The position numbers and the translations under genes are program-made. A model generated the notes under the pieces. It was not told the origin of the DNA and did not search any database. It was given only the letters and a program-made list of their open reading frames with translations. Positions 1 to 8,608 of a stretch of 64,000 nucleotides of DNA are shown piece by piece. Within the stretch, counting starts at the first letter, position 1. Each line of letters opens with the position of its first letter. Where the stretch lies: positions 124,001-188,000 of the forward strand of contig JAXLYV010000002.1 of assembly GCA_046351235.1 (NCBI GenBank). Direction: 5' to 3'. The DNA comes from JBBSAT01 sp046351235 (lineage in GTDB: Bacteria > Myxococcota_A > Polyangia > Polyangiales > Sandaracinaceae).

Positions 1-1
1 C

Positions 2-142
2 CCGCTCAAGCGCGTGATCCTCAAGCACCTGCAGGATCCGCTCGCCGAGGAGATCCTGCGCGGCGGCTACACGGCGGGCGACGTGGTGAAGGTCGACGTG
101 GGCGAGGGCGGCGCGCTCACCTTCGCGCGCGTGCGCGCCTGA
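2..142 (+). CDS. clpB: ClpB disaggregase, C-terminal end (partial)
   Basis: Only the last 46 codons lie in the window, ending in TGA at 140-142. The reading begins PLKRVILKHLQDPLAEEIL and ends GALTFARVRA. The pattern of an Arg-Pro-Leu-Lys-Arg-type helix, then xPLAxxIL, then a short beta strand with a valine-rich turn, is the C-terminal D2 small domain of the Hsp100 chaperone ClpB. ClpB is a cytoplasmic AAA+ ATPase that works with DnaK to pull apart aggregated proteins. The body of the gene lies to the left of the window, so ATPase motifs cannot be checked. ClpA or ClpC are the alternatives, but this tail fits ClpB better. Confidence 0.8.
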   Translation, partial: PLKRVILKHLQDPLAEEILRGGYTAGDVVKVDVGEGGALTFARVRA

Positions 143-154
143 GCGAGGCGTTGC

Positions 155-781
155 TCAGCCGAGCGCGCTGCGCAGCATGACGAAGACGACGACGCCGGTG
201 ACCGATACGTAGAGCCAGATCGGGAAGGTGAAGCGCGCGATCTTCCGGTGCCGCGGGTGGCCGCTCGTGAGGCCGAGCCAGGTCGTGGCGAGCACCATCG
301 GCAGCGCGACGATCGAGAGCAGCACGTGCGAGGCGAGGATGCCCAGATAGATCGAGCGCAGGGGCATGCCCTCGGGGTAGCGCGTGTCGCCGTGCACGTA
401 GTGGTACGCGATGTAGCCGACGAGGAAGAGCGCGCTCGAGCCGAGCGCCGTCATCATCAGCGCGCGGTGGAGCGTGGGCCGCTTGTTCTTGATGGCGACG
501 ATGCCCATCACGATCGCGGCGGCGGCGATCGTGTTGAAGATGGCGTTCACCATCGGCATGAACGCGAGCGCGCCCGCGTCGCCCGCGGGCTCGTGGAGAT
601 AGAGGATCCACGCCAGCGCGGCGACGGCGACGGCCGAGACGATCGAGACGACGAGCGCGAGCGAGCGGTCGGACTGCACGCGCCCCTCGTAGGCCCGGCG
701 CGCCACCTGCGCAACCGCCGAAGAACGTTCGGCCACGGGACCGTCGGCTCGCGGCAGGGCGAAAGAAATACGGTATCGCAT
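155..781 (-). CDS. DUF420 family membrane protein
   Basis: A 208-residue integral membrane protein. After a short hydrophilic N-terminus it has a helix (SLALVVSIVSAVAVAALAW), then helices around FMPMVNAIFNTIAAAAIVMG, LMMTALGSSALFLVGYIAYH, LGILASHVLLSIVALPMVLA and a final helix near IWLYVSVTGVVVFVML. The His-rich spacing (NKRPTLHRALM, YHYVHGDTRYP, ASHVLLS, HPRHRKIARFTFPIW) matches the DUF420/YozB family, which is often found near cytochrome oxidase assembly genes and may bind haem or copper; the function is not proven. The reading frame stays open further upstream across the divergent regulator gene. The ATG at 781 is chosen because it leaves an intergenic promoter space. No oxidase genes are nearby in the window. 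Confidence 0.72.
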   Translation of the reverse strand: MRYRISFALPRADGPVAERSSAVAQVARRAYEGRVQSDRSLALVVSIVSAVAVAALAWILYLHEPAGDAGALAFMPMVNAIFNTIAAAAIVMGIVAIKNKRPTLHRALMMTALGSSALFLVGYIAYHYVHGDTRYPEGMPLRSIYLGILASHVLLSIVALPMVLATTWLGLTSGHPRHRKIARFTFPIWLYVSVTGVVVFVMLRSALG

Positions 782-833
782 TGCTAGTGCGAATGAAACG
801 GTCGAATGCGAGCTGCTTGGCCGAAGAACATTC

Positions 834-862
834 TTGACGCGCCGCGCAAGGAACCGTACAGA
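834..862 (+). promoter_or_regulatory. Candidate sigma-70 promoter of the Lrp-gltBD operon with overlapping palindrome
   Basis: TTGACG (834-839), a 17-bp spacer and TACAGA (857-862) lie directly before the regulator start at 872, so a transcript would have almost no leader. A palindrome AAGAACATTCTT (824-835) overlaps the -35. A related element AAGAACGTTC lies at 721-730 inside the start of the divergent DUF420 gene. A local regulator binding here would fit autoregulation, but that is inference. Confidence 0.4.
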
Positions 863-871
863 ACCCACGCG

Positions 872-1405
872 ATGGCTCACGAACCTATCGACATGGACGG
901 CATCGACCGCGCGCTCGTCGGGCTCTTGATGGAGGACTGCAAGCAGTCGCTCGCGGCGCTGGGAGAAAAGGTGCACCTCTCTCCCCCGTCCGTGCTCGAG
1001 CGCGTCCGCAAGCTCGAGGAGGCCGGGGTCATCCGCGGCTACCACGCCGAGGTGAGCCCGAAGGCCGTCGGCCTCGACATCGGATCCTTCATCGGCGTCG
1101 GCATCGACCACCCGCGGAGCATCCCGAGCTTCGAGAAGCACATCGAGGCGATGCCCGAGGTGCTCGAGTGCCACCACGTCACCGGCCGTCACACGCTCAT
1201 GCTGAAGGTGCGCACGGCCGACACCGAGTCGCTCCACAAGCTGATCAGCCACCTGCGCGAGCTGCCGGGCGTGGCGCGCACGGAGACGATGGTCGTGCTC
1301 GCGACGCAGATCGAGCGATCGCTCCTCGCGCTGCCCGAGATCGAAGAGCCGGCTCCGCGCCGGCGCGTGCGCCGCGTGCGCGAAGAGCGTGGAGCCGCGG
1401 AATGA
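872..1405 (+). CDS. Lrp/AsnC family transcriptional regulator
   Basis: A 177-residue regulator, starting at MAHEPIDMDG. An N-terminal winged helix-turn-helix (about residues 8-60, with LVGLLMEDCKQSLAALGEKV and SPPSVLERVRKLEEAGVIRG) is followed by a RAM/AsnC ligand-binding domain (about 70-150, with LDIGSFIGVGIDH, ECHHVTGRHTLMLKVRTAD and LPGVARTETMVVL). The C-terminal 20 residues are Arg/Glu-rich. Such proteins bind DNA as dimers to octamers and respond to amino acids. The stop codon overlaps the start of gltB by 4 bp (ATGA), so it is almost certainly co-transcribed with glutamate synthase. Control of glutamate synthesis is the natural inference, as Lrp does in enteric bacteria. An in-frame ATG at 806 is upstream of the candidate promoter and was not chosen. 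Confidence 0.88.
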   Translation: MAHEPIDMDGIDRALVGLLMEDCKQSLAALGEKVHLSPPSVLERVRKLEEAGVIRGYHAEVSPKAVGLDIGSFIGVGIDHPRSIPSFEKHIEAMPEVLECHHVTGRHTLMLKVRTADTESLHKLISHLRELPGVARTETMVVLATQIERSLLALPEIEEPAPRRRVRRVREERGAAE

Positions 1406-4400
1406 CGCGCTCGCTTCCGGTCGCCGGCGCCGCGACGCCGCTCTCGCCCGACGAGCGCCGTCGCTTCGCCACGGAGGGCGCGTACCGCCCCGACTTCGAG
1501 CACGACGCGTGCGGGGTCGGCTTCGTGGCCGACGTGGCCGGCCGCCGCTCGCACGCGCTGGTGGAGAAGGCGCTCACCGTGCTCGCGAACCTCGAGCACC
1601 GCGGCGCGGCGGCGAGCGATCCGCTCACCGGCGACGGCGCGGGCCTGCTCACGCAGATCCCGCATCGACTCCTCGCCGAGGAGTGCGCGCGCCTCGGCAT
1701 CTCGCTCGGGCAGGAGGGTCACTACGGCCTCGGCATGGTCTTCATGCCGCGCGATCCCGAGATCGCGCGCCGTGCGCGAGAGATCATCGCGCGCGTGATC
1801 GAGGACGAGGGGCAGATCCTCCTCGGCACACGCGAGGTGCCGGTCGATCCGAGCGTGCTCGGCCCGGCCGCGCTCGCCTCGGTGCCGCGCATCGAGCAGG
1901 TCTTCGTGGGCCCCGGCACGCTCGAGGTCGACGACCGCGCGCTCGAGCGGCGCCTCTTCGTGATCCGCAAGCGCATCGAGAGCGAAGTAGCGCGCGAGGG
2001 CGCGACCGAGGACGAGCTGCCCTACTTCCCGTCGTTCTCGACACGCACGGTGGTGTTCAAGGGCCTGCTCACGCCCGAGCAGCTGCCGCGCTTCTACAAG
2101 GACCTGGGCGATCCCCGCGCCGAGAGCGCGCTCGCGATTCTGCACCAGCGCTTCAGCACGAACACGTTCCCGTCGTGGTCGCGCGCGCATCCGTACCGGC
2201 GCGTCGCGCACAACGGCGAGATCAACACGCTGCGCGGCAACGTGTCGTGGATGCGGGCGCGCGAGGCCGTGCTGCGCTCGACCACGTTCGGCGACGACAT
2301 CGGCAAGCTCACGCCGATCGTCGACACGCGCGGGAGCGACTCGGCGCAGTTCGACGACGTGCTCGAGCTGCTCGTGCACACCGGGCGCTCGCTGCCGCAC
2401 GCGGTGATGATGATGATCCCCGAGGCGTGGCGTGATCGGGCCGACATGGACGAGGAGCTGCGCGCGTTCTACGCGTACCACGCGTGCGCGATGGAGCCCT
2501 GGGACGGCCCGGCGTGCATCGTGTTCTCGGACGGCGTGCGCGTCGGCGCGGTGCTCGACCGGAATGGCCTCCGGCCTGCGCGCTACGTCGTGACGCACGA
2601 CGGGCTCGTGGTGATGGCGAGCGAGAGCGGCGTGCTCGATCTGCCCGACGAGAGCATCGCCGAGCGCAATCGCCTGCGCCCCGGGCGCATGTTCCTCGTC
2701 GACACCGGCGCGGGCCGCATCCTGCCCGACGCCGAGCTCAAGCAGGCGATGGCGCGGCGGCGGCCGTACCGGCGCTGGATCGAGCAGAACCTCGTGCGCC
2801 TCGACGAGCTGCCGAAGGCGAGCGAGCCGGCGCCGATCGCCGAGAGCGCGCGGGCGCTCGTGGACTTCGGTTACAGCCGCGAGGACGTGCGCGACGTCGT
2901 GCGCGTGATGGCGGCGACGGGCGAAGAGCCGATCGGCTCGATGGGCAACGACGCGCCGCCCGCCGCGCTCTCGGAGCGGCCCCAGCTCGTGTACTCGTAC
3001 TTCCGGCAGCTCTTCGCGCAGGTCACGAACCCGCCGATCGATCCGATCCGCGAAGCACTCGTGATGTCCCTCGCGCAGTCGATCGGGCCCGAGTCGAACC
3101 TCTTCGAGGAGAGCCCGGCCCACGTGCGCAAGCTCGAGCTGCGCTCGCCGATCCTCACGTGCGAAGAGGTCGCGCGCATCCGTGCGCTGGATCTCGACAG
3201 GAGTGCCGGCGAAGCCGGCCGACGCCATCAGGTCGGGCCCGCGGGCGTGGACCCCTCCGGTCGAGATCGCCCGGCGCTCCGCGCAGCGACGATCTCGTGC
3301 GTGGTGCAGACCCAGCATGGCCGCGTCGATCTCGCCGCGGCGCTCGAGCGTATCGGCGCCGAGGCCCGCGCGGCGGTGGAGGGCGGCGCGACGATCCTGA
3401 TCCTCTCGGACCGCGCGGTGCTGACGGATGCGTCGCTGCTGCCGATCCCGGCGCTGCTCGCGGTCGGCGCGGTGCACCACGGGCTGCACGCGGCGGGGCT
3501 GCGCCAGCGCTGCGGGCTCGTCGTCGAGTCGGGCGAGCCGCGCGAGGTGATGCACTTCGCGCTCCTCGTCGGCTACGGCGCGGGCGCGGTGTGCCCGTAC
3601 CTCGCGCTCGACGTCGTCGATCGCCTCGCGGCCGAGGGGGAGATCGAGCTGCCCGCCGCCGAGGCACGCAAGCGCTACGTGAAGGCGGTCGAAAAGGGCC
3701 TGCTCAAGGTCCTCTCGAAGATGGGCATCTCGACCCTGCAGTCGTACCGCGGCGCGCAGATCTTCGAGTGCCTCGGGCTCGAGCAGGCGCTCGTCGCGCG
3801 CTACTTCGCCGGCACGCCGGTGCATCTGCCGGGCCTCGGGCTCGCCGATCTCGAGCGCGAGCTCGAGGCGCGCCGCAGCAAGCTCCCCGTGGCGCTCCCG
3901 GTCGTTCCCGTGGGCACCGCGGCCGACCTGCCGCACGGCGGTCAGTACCGCTATCGCCGCGACGGCGAGCACCACGCGTGGGATCCGGCGACGCTCGGAA
4001 TGCTCCAGCACGCCGTGCGCTCGGCCGACCGCGGCAAGTTCCGCGCGTTCGCCCGCCGCGCCGACGACGAGGCGCGCGCCGGCGGCTTCGTGCGGGGCCT
4101 CTTCGACTTCGTGCCCGGCGAGGCCGTCGCGATCGACGAGGTGGAGCCCGTCGCCGCCATCGCCGCGCGCTTCAAGACCGGCGCGATGTCGTTCGGCTCG
4201 ATCTCGAAGGAGGCGCACGAGACGCTCGCGCTCGCGATGAACACGCTCGGTGCGCGCTCGAACACGGGCGAGGGCGGTGAGGACCCGGCGCGATACGTGA
4301 AAGACCCGGACGGGCGCTCGCGGCGCAGCGCGATCAAGCAGGTCGCGAGCGGCCGCTTCGGCGTCACCACCGAGTACGTGGTCCAGGCGGACGAGCTCCA

Positions 4401-6096
4401 GATCAAGATCGCGCAGGGCGCCAAGCCCGGCGAGGGCGGTCAGCTCCCGGGCCACAAGGTGGACGCGGAGATCGCGCGCGTGCGCCACGCCACCGTCGGC
4501 GTCGGCCTCGTGTCGCCGCCGCCGCACCACGACATCTACTCCATCGAAGATCTCGCCGAGCTCGTCTTCGATCTGAAGAACGCCAACCCGAAGGCCGAGA
4601 TCAGCGTGAAGCTCGTCGCCGAGTCGGGCGTCGGCACGGTCGCGGCGGGCGTGGCGAAGTCGAAGGCCGACGTGATCGTCGTCGCGGGCGACTCGGGCGG
4701 CACCGGCGCTTCGCCGCTCTCCTCGGTGCGCCACGCCGGCATCCCGTGGGAGATCGGCCTCGCCGAGACGCAGCAGACGCTCGTCCTGAACGGCCTGCGC
4801 GGGCGCGTTCGCCTCGAGACCGACGGCCAGCTGAAGACGGCGCGCGACGTCGTGATCGCCGCGCTCCTCGGCGCCGAGGAGATGGCCTTCGGCACGGCCG
4901 CGCTCGTCTCGCTCGGCTGCGTGATGATGCGCGCCTGCCACCTCAACACGTGCCCCGTGGGCGTCGCCACGCAGGATCCCGTGCTGCGCGCGCGCTTCAC
5001 GGGCGAGCCCGAGCACGTGATCAACTTCTTCACGATGCTGGCCGAGGAGGTGCGCGCGCTCATGGCGTCGCTCGGCTTCCGCACCTTCGACGAGATGGTC
5101 GGTCGCGTCGAGCGGCTGCGGGGGCGCGATCCGAAGGAGCTGCCGCCGAAGGCCGCGAAGCTGCGCGTCGATCGCCTCTTGCTCGCGCCGCCCGAGGGCG
5201 CGGTGCGCCGGCGGATCGAGCGCCACGATCACGAGCTCGAGCTCGCGATGGACACGGTGCTCATCGAGCAGGCGCGGGACGCGCTCGAGCACGGCGAGCC
5301 GGTCGAGATCGAGATGCCCATCCGCAACGTGCATCGCGCGGCGACCACGATGCTCTCGGCCGAGCTCGTGCGCCGTCGCGGTCCGACGCCCTTGCCGGAC
5401 GGCGCCTCGATCCGCATCCGCTTCACGGGCTCGGCCGGCCAGAGCTTCGGCGCGTTCGCGACCGCGGGCCTCGACGTGACGCTCGTCGGTGACGCGAACG
5501 ACGGCTTCGGCAAGAGCCTCAGCGGCGGCCGCCTCGTCGTGCATCCTCCGTCCACGGCCACGTTCGCCGCCGAGGACAACGTGATCGTCGGCAACGTCGC
5601 GCTCTACGGCGCCACGAGCGGCGAGGCCTTCGTCCGCGGCCAGGCCGGCGAGCGCTTCGCCGTGCGCAACAGCGGCGCCATCGCCGTCGTCGAGGGCGTG
5701 GGTGATCACGGCTGCGAGTACATGACGGGCGGGCGCGTCGTCGTGCTCGGCCCCATCGGGCGCAACTTCGCGGCCGGGATGAGCGGCGGCATCGCGTACT
5801 TGCTCGACGCCGACGGCACCTCGACGAGCCGCGTGAACGAGGCGACCGTGGAGCTCGAGATGCTCGGGCCCGAGGATCGCGATCTCGTGCGCTCGCTCGT
5901 GCACAAGCACTACCAGCGCACGATGTCGCCCGTCGCGTGGCGCGTGCTCTCGGGCTGGAAGACGTGGAGCCGGCGCTTCGTGCGCGTGATGCCCATCGAG
6001 TACCGCAAGGCGCTCGCCCGCGAGAAGTCGTCGAGCGCGCCGCCGACCTCCACCACGCCGCCGACCCTCGGCGAGCGCACGGGGATCGCGCGATGA
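1402..6096 (+). CDS. gltB: Glutamate synthase (NADPH) large subunit
   Basis: A 1564-residue alpha subunit of bacterial glutamate synthase, which makes two glutamates from glutamine and 2-oxoglutarate. A 36-residue propeptide precedes Cys37 in HDACGVGFVAD, the expected N-terminal nucleophile of the class II amidotransferase domain (about 37-440). A central domain follows. The FMN/2-oxoglutarate domain starts near residue 923 (TGAMSFGSISKEAHE) and carries the 3Fe-4S cysteines 1173, 1179 and 1184 (CVMMRACHLNTC). The GXGXG beta-helix domain fills the C-terminus (for example VEGVGDHGCEYMTGG). The gene overlaps the Lrp gene and gltD by 4 bp at either end. Residues about 597-623 look like an in-frame insertion encoded by a palindrome (see the repeat at 3190-3268); the family sequence resumes at ALRAATISCVV. 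Confidence 0.95.
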   Translation: MTRSLPVAGAATPLSPDERRRFATEGAYRPDFEHDACGVGFVADVAGRRSHALVEKALTVLANLEHRGAAASDPLTGDGAGLLTQIPHRLLAEECARLGISLGQEGHYGLGMVFMPRDPEIARRAREIIARVIEDEGQILLGTREVPVDPSVLGPAALASVPRIEQVFVGPGTLEVDDRALERRLFVIRKRIESEVAREGATEDELPYFPSFSTRTVVFKGLLTPEQLPRFYKDLGDPRAESALAILHQRFSTNTFPSWSRAHPYRRVAHNGEINTLRGNVSWMRAREAVLRSTTFGDDIGKLTPIVDTRGSDSAQFDDVLELLVHTGRSLPHAVMMMIPEAWRDRADMDEELRAFYAYHACAMEPWDGPACIVFSDGVRVGAVLDRNGLRPARYVVTHDGLVVMASESGVLDLPDESIAERNRLRPGRMFLVDTGAGRILPDAELKQAMARRRPYRRWIEQNLVRLDELPKASEPAPIAESARALVDFGYSREDVRDVVRVMAATGEEPIGSMGNDAPPAALSERPQLVYSYFRQLFAQVTNPPIDPIREALVMSLAQSIGPESNLFEESPAHVRKLELRSPILTCEEVARIRALDLDRSAGEAGRRHQVGPAGVDPSGRDRPALRAATISCVVQTQHGRVDLAAALERIGAEARAAVEGGATILILSDRAVLTDASLLPIPALLAVGAVHHGLHAAGLRQRCGLVVESGEPREVMHFALLVGYGAGAVCPYLALDVVDRLAAEGEIELPAAEARKRYVKAVEKGLLKVLSKMGISTLQSYRGAQIFECLGLEQALVARYFAGTPVHLPGLGLADLERELEARRSKLPVALPVVPVGTAADLPHGGQYRYRRDGEHHAWDPATLGMLQHAVRSADRGKFRAFARRADDEARAGGFVRGLFDFVPGEAVAIDEVEPVAAIAARFKTGAMSFGSISKEAHETLALAMNTLGARSNTGEGGEDPARYVKDPDGRSRRSAIKQVASGRFGVTTEYVVQADELQIKIAQGAKPGEGGQLPGHKVDAEIARVRHATVGVGLVSPPPHHDIYSIEDLAELVFDLKNANPKAEISVKLVAESGVGTVAAGVAKSKADVIVVAGDSGGTGASPLSSVRHAGIPWEIGLAETQQTLVLNGLRGRVRLETDGQLKTARDVVIAALLGAEEMAFGTAALVSLGCVMMRACHLNTCPVGVATQDPVLRARFTGEPEHVINFFTMLAEEVRALMASLGFRTFDEMVGRVERLRGRDPKELPPKAAKLRVDRLLLAPPEGAVRRRIERHDHELELAMDTVLIEQARDALEHGEPVEIEMPIRNVHRAATTMLSAELVRRRGPTPLPDGASIRIRFTGSAGQSFGAFATAGLDVTLVGDANDGFGKSLSGGRLVVHPPSTATFAAEDNVIVGNVALYGATSGEAFVRGQAGERFAVRNSGAIAVVEGVGDHGCEYMTGGRVVVLGPIGRNFAAGMSGGIAYLLDADGTSTSRVNEATVELEMLGPEDRDLVRSLVHKHYQRTMSPVAWRVLSGWKTWSRRFVRVMPIEYRKALAREKSSSAPPTSTTPPTLGERTGIAR
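3190..3268. repeat. 79-bp palindromic element inserted in frame in gltB
   Basis: The two ends are inverted copies: GATCTCGACAGGAG (3190-3203) and CTCCGGTCGAGATC (3255-3268) match at 13 of 14 positions. An inner pair (GGCCGAC and GTCGGGCC, one bulge) would close a long hairpin around 3218-3240. The segment is read without a stop in gltB and adds about 27 residues, including SAGEAGRRHQVG, at a spot where the family normally runs straight on from the LD of RALDL to a short strand. It resembles in-protein palindromic elements known from Rickettsia in design, not in sequence. No second copy was seen in the window. Confidence 0.6.
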
Positions 6097-7529
6097 GCAA
6101 GCCGACCGGTTTCCTCGAGATCGCACGCCGCGACCCCGACGAGCGCGAGGTCCTCGAGCGCGTGAAGGACTTCCGCGCCATCGAGAAGCGCTTGCCCGTG
6201 ATCGCCGTCGAGGAGCAGGCGCGCCGCTGCATGAGCTGCGGCGTTCCGTTCTGTCACGCGGGCTGTCCGCTCGGGAACGCGATTCCCGACTTCCAAGATG
6301 CGGTCGAGCGCGGCCGCTGGGCCGAGGCCTTCGCGCTCCTCGATCGCACGAACAACTTCCCCGAGGTCACCGGCCGCATCTGCCCCGCGCCGTGCGAGGC
6401 CGCGTGTGTGCTCGGCATCGGCGCCGATCCCGTCACGATCGAGAGCATCGAGCGCGAGATCGCCGATCGCGCGTTCGACGAGGGCTGGGTGCGGCCGCGC
6501 CCGCCAGCGCGCGAGACGGGCCGGCGCGTGACGATCGTGGGATCGGGGCCCGCGGGCCTCGCCGCGGCGCAGCAGCTGCGACGCGCGGGGCATCGCGTGA
6601 AGGTCCTCGAGCGCGCCGAGCGGCCCGGCGGCCTGCTCCGCTACGGGATCCCGGACTTCAAGCTCGACAAGGGCTGGGTCGATCGCCGCGTCGCGCAGCT
6701 CGAGGCCGAGGGGGTCAGCTTCCGCTGCGGCGTCTCGCTCGGCCGCGACGTGACGCTCGAGTCGCTCCGTGCGACCGAGGACGCGATCGTGCTCGCCATC
6801 GGCTCGACCGTGCCGCGCGACCTCGACGTGCCGGGCCGCGCGCTCGGCGGCATCCATTTCGCGATGGACTTCCTCGCGCCGCAGAACCGCGTGGTGAGCG
6901 GCGCCCTCGACGCGAATCCGATCGCCGTGGCCGGCAAGCGCGTGCTCGTCCTCGGCGGTGGGGACACCGGCTCGGACTGCGTCGGCACCTCGCTCCGCCT
7001 CGGCGCCGCGAGCGTCACCTCGGTCGAGCTCTTGCCGCGCCCGCCCGAGACGCGGGCCGCGAGCACGCCCTGGCCGCTCTGGCCGCTCGTCTTCCGCGTC
7101 TCGTCCAGCCACGAGGAAGGCGGCGCGCGCGCCTTCGGCCTGCGCACGCTCGGCTTCGTGGACGACGGGCACGGGCGCGTGGCCGGGATTCGCTGCGTCG
7201 AGGTGGAGCGCCGCGGCGCCGAGCTCGTGGACCTCGCGGGCACCGAGCGCGTGATCGAGGCCGATGTGGTGCTCCTCGCCCTCGGGTTCGTCGGCGTGGA
7301 GACCGCGTCGAGCGCCGGCGTCCCGACCGAGCGCGGCCGCGTCGTGGCCGACGACGTGCGCTTCGAGACGGCGGTGCGCGGCGTGTTCGCCTGCGGCGAC
7401 GCGCGACGGGGTCAGTCGCTCGTCGTCTGGGCCATCTGGGAGGGGCGTCGCGTCGCGGAGGCCGTCGACGCGTGGCTCTCGGCCGAGCCCGTGCGGCACG
7501 CGGCCGCGCCGCCGCTCATCCCGTTCTGA
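6093..7529 (+). CDS. gltD: Glutamate synthase small subunit
   Basis: A 478-residue beta subunit that passes electrons from NADPH through FAD and iron-sulfur clusters to GltB. The N-terminal 4Fe-4S domain shows RRCMSCGVPFCHAGCPLGN and GRICPAPCEAAC. An FAD Rossmann motif VTIVGSGPAGLAAAQQL follows near residue 149. A second dinucleotide motif, VLVLGGGDTGSDC near residue 287, binds NADPH. The C-terminal FAD contact is GVFACGDARRGQSLVVWAI. The start ATG overlaps the gltB stop (ATGA), so the two are translationally coupled. The last 14 bp overlap the convergent ferredoxin gene. Length is as expected for the family. Confidence 0.95.
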   Translation: MSKPTGFLEIARRDPDEREVLERVKDFRAIEKRLPVIAVEEQARRCMSCGVPFCHAGCPLGNAIPDFQDAVERGRWAEAFALLDRTNNFPEVTGRICPAPCEAACVLGIGADPVTIESIEREIADRAFDEGWVRPRPPARETGRRVTIVGSGPAGLAAAQQLRRAGHRVKVLERAERPGGLLRYGIPDFKLDKGWVDRRVAQLEAEGVSFRCGVSLGRDVTLESLRATEDAIVLAIGSTVPRDLDVPGRALGGIHFAMDFLAPQNRVVSGALDANPIAVAGKRVLVLGGGDTGSDCVGTSLRLGAASVTSVELLPRPPETRAASTPWPLWPLVFRVSSSHEEGGARAFGLRTLGFVDDGHGRVAGIRCVEVERRGAELVDLAGTERVIEADVVLLALGFVGVETASSAGVPTERGRVVADDVRFETAVRGVFACGDARRGQSLVVWAIWEGRRVAEAVDAWLSAEPVRHAAAPPLIPF

Positions 7530-7860
7530 CGAGCGTGATCGCCTTCTCGGGGCACGCGACGACACAGAGACCGCACGCCTTGCAGCGATCGGCGCCCGGC
7601 GTGTAGGCCGTCCGGCGCCCGTGCACGATGCTCTTGAGCTTGCCGAGCGGGCCGAGCGCGGCGAAGTCCGCGTCGTCGATGCGGCGCACCTCGAAGACGT
7701 CGTAGGGGCAGACCTCGACGCAGTCGTTCTTGCCCTCGCAGCGCCCGCGATCGATGCGCGGCGCGTAGGTGCCCGGCGGGGCCTTGCACTCTTCTCCCGG
7801 CCGGCTCGGATGCGCGGCGGCGCGCTTGGCCTTCGCGGGATCTCTGGCTCGCTGGCTCAT
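7516..7860 (-). CDS. 4Fe-4S dicluster ferredoxin-like protein
   Basis: A 114-residue soluble protein with two iron-sulfur binding motifs. The second is a classic CxxCxxCxxxCP (CKACGLCVVACP, near residue 97). The first is CEGKNDCVEVCP near residue 41, with five residues between its first two cysteines and then CxxxCP, so it is not the standard spacing and may hold a modified or partial cluster. A basic N-terminal tail (KAKRAAAHPSRP) precedes it. It is a probable small electron carrier. It faces gltD tail to tail with a 14-bp overlap, so a role with glutamate synthase is possible but unproven; no partner oxidoreductase lies on the same strand. Confidence 0.75.
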   Translation of the reverse strand: MSQRARDPAKAKRAAAHPSRPGEECKAPPGTYAPRIDRGRCEGKNDCVEVCPYDVFEVRRIDDADFAALGPLGKLKSIVHGRRTAYTPGADRCKACGLCVVACPEKAITLVRTG

Positions 7861-7915
7861 GCGCTCACGATCGCACGCGGCGCGTGACGCGACGTGTGGA
7901 GTGCGTGAAGAAGCG

Positions 7916-8572
7916 TCACGAGGCGGACGGGCCGGCCGGCGTGAGGAGCTTGGCAGCCGTGATGCGGTGAAGGCGCAGCTGCCGGCGCTCCCCCGTGCCT
8001 TCTTCGACCGTGTTCAGGATCGTCTCGGAGCGCTCGAGCACGACCTGGGCGATGCGCACCTTGCGCTGGCCCGTCGTGTATCCATCCGGCCGCGTGTAGG
8101 TGAGCTCGATCGGCGTTCCTTCGAACCACGCCTCTTCGATGGCCGCGCGCACGGCCTCGACGCTCGCGTGACCGGGGACGCCGGTGAAGGCGAGCGTCCC
8201 GTTGCGCGCATCGAGCTGGCGCTGGCCGCTCGGCGGCAGCGCCCCGCGCACCTTGTCGAGCGCGGAGGCGAGCGTCTTCGTGAACGGCAAGAGGCGCAGC
8301 TCGGTGGCGAGCCGGCCGAGCACGAGCAGGACGATGGCCTCCCGCACCGTGAAGTTCACCGGCGGCAGGCTGTAGGTGCGATCGAGCGCATAGCCGCCGC
8401 CGCGGCCGCGCTCGGCGGCGAGCGGCATCGACGCGTCGCGTAGCGTGTCGAGGTCGCGGTACATCGTCCGCACGCTCACGTTGAAGCGCTGGGCCAGCTC
8501 CTCGGCGGTGACGCCGGTGCGGCGCGCGCGGAGGGCCTCGGCGATGGCGAAGAGGCGGGCGGAGCGCTTCAT
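7916..8572 (-). CDS. HTH-11/WYL-type (YafY family) transcriptional regulator
   Basis: A 218-residue regulator. The N-terminal helix-turn-helix (about 1-60) is clear: VTAEELAQRFNVSVRTMYRDLDTLRDAS followed by the wing AERGRGGGYALD. The rest matches the YafY/WYL layout, with the middle segment NFTVREAIVLLVLGRLATEL and a C-terminal beta-rich part GTPIELTYTRPDGYTTGQRKVRIAQVVLER. WYL domains usually sense a ligand or nucleic acid. The gene diverges from the MFS transporter at 8603 with only 30 bp between them, so it may control that transporter and itself. The bases between the two starts hold a GACA-ATG-TGTC inverted repeat that could be its operator. Confidence 0.8.
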   Translation of the reverse strand: MKRSARLFAIAEALRARRTGVTAEELAQRFNVSVRTMYRDLDTLRDASMPLAAERGRGGGYALDRTYSLPPVNFTVREAIVLLVLGRLATELRLLPFTKTLASALDKVRGALPPSGQRQLDARNGTLAFTGVPGHASVEAVRAAIEEAWFEGTPIELTYTRPDGYTTGQRKVRIAQVVLERSETILNTVEEGTGERRQLRLHRITAAKLLTPAGPSAS

Positions 8573-8595
8573 GGGGGGCCAAACTGCCGCAAAGC

Positions 8596-8608
8596 TGACA
8601 ATGTGTCG
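8596..8608. promoter_or_regulatory. Possible operator between the WYL regulator and the MFS gene
   Basis: TGACA-ATG-TGTCG forms an inverted repeat (GACA/TGTC arms, 3-bp spacer) in the 30-bp divergent gap. It overlaps the GTG proposed as the transporter start. Short TGACA/TGTCA half-sites are typical of YafY-like regulators. This is a weak, single-site inference. Confidence 0.25.

Noticed and set aside
1189..6126. A 1645-codon open frame on the minus strand across gltB
   Set aside because: It is the mirror of gltB in GC-rich DNA: composition is His/Arg/Ala-rich, no motif is present, and gltB on the plus strand has every catalytic residue.
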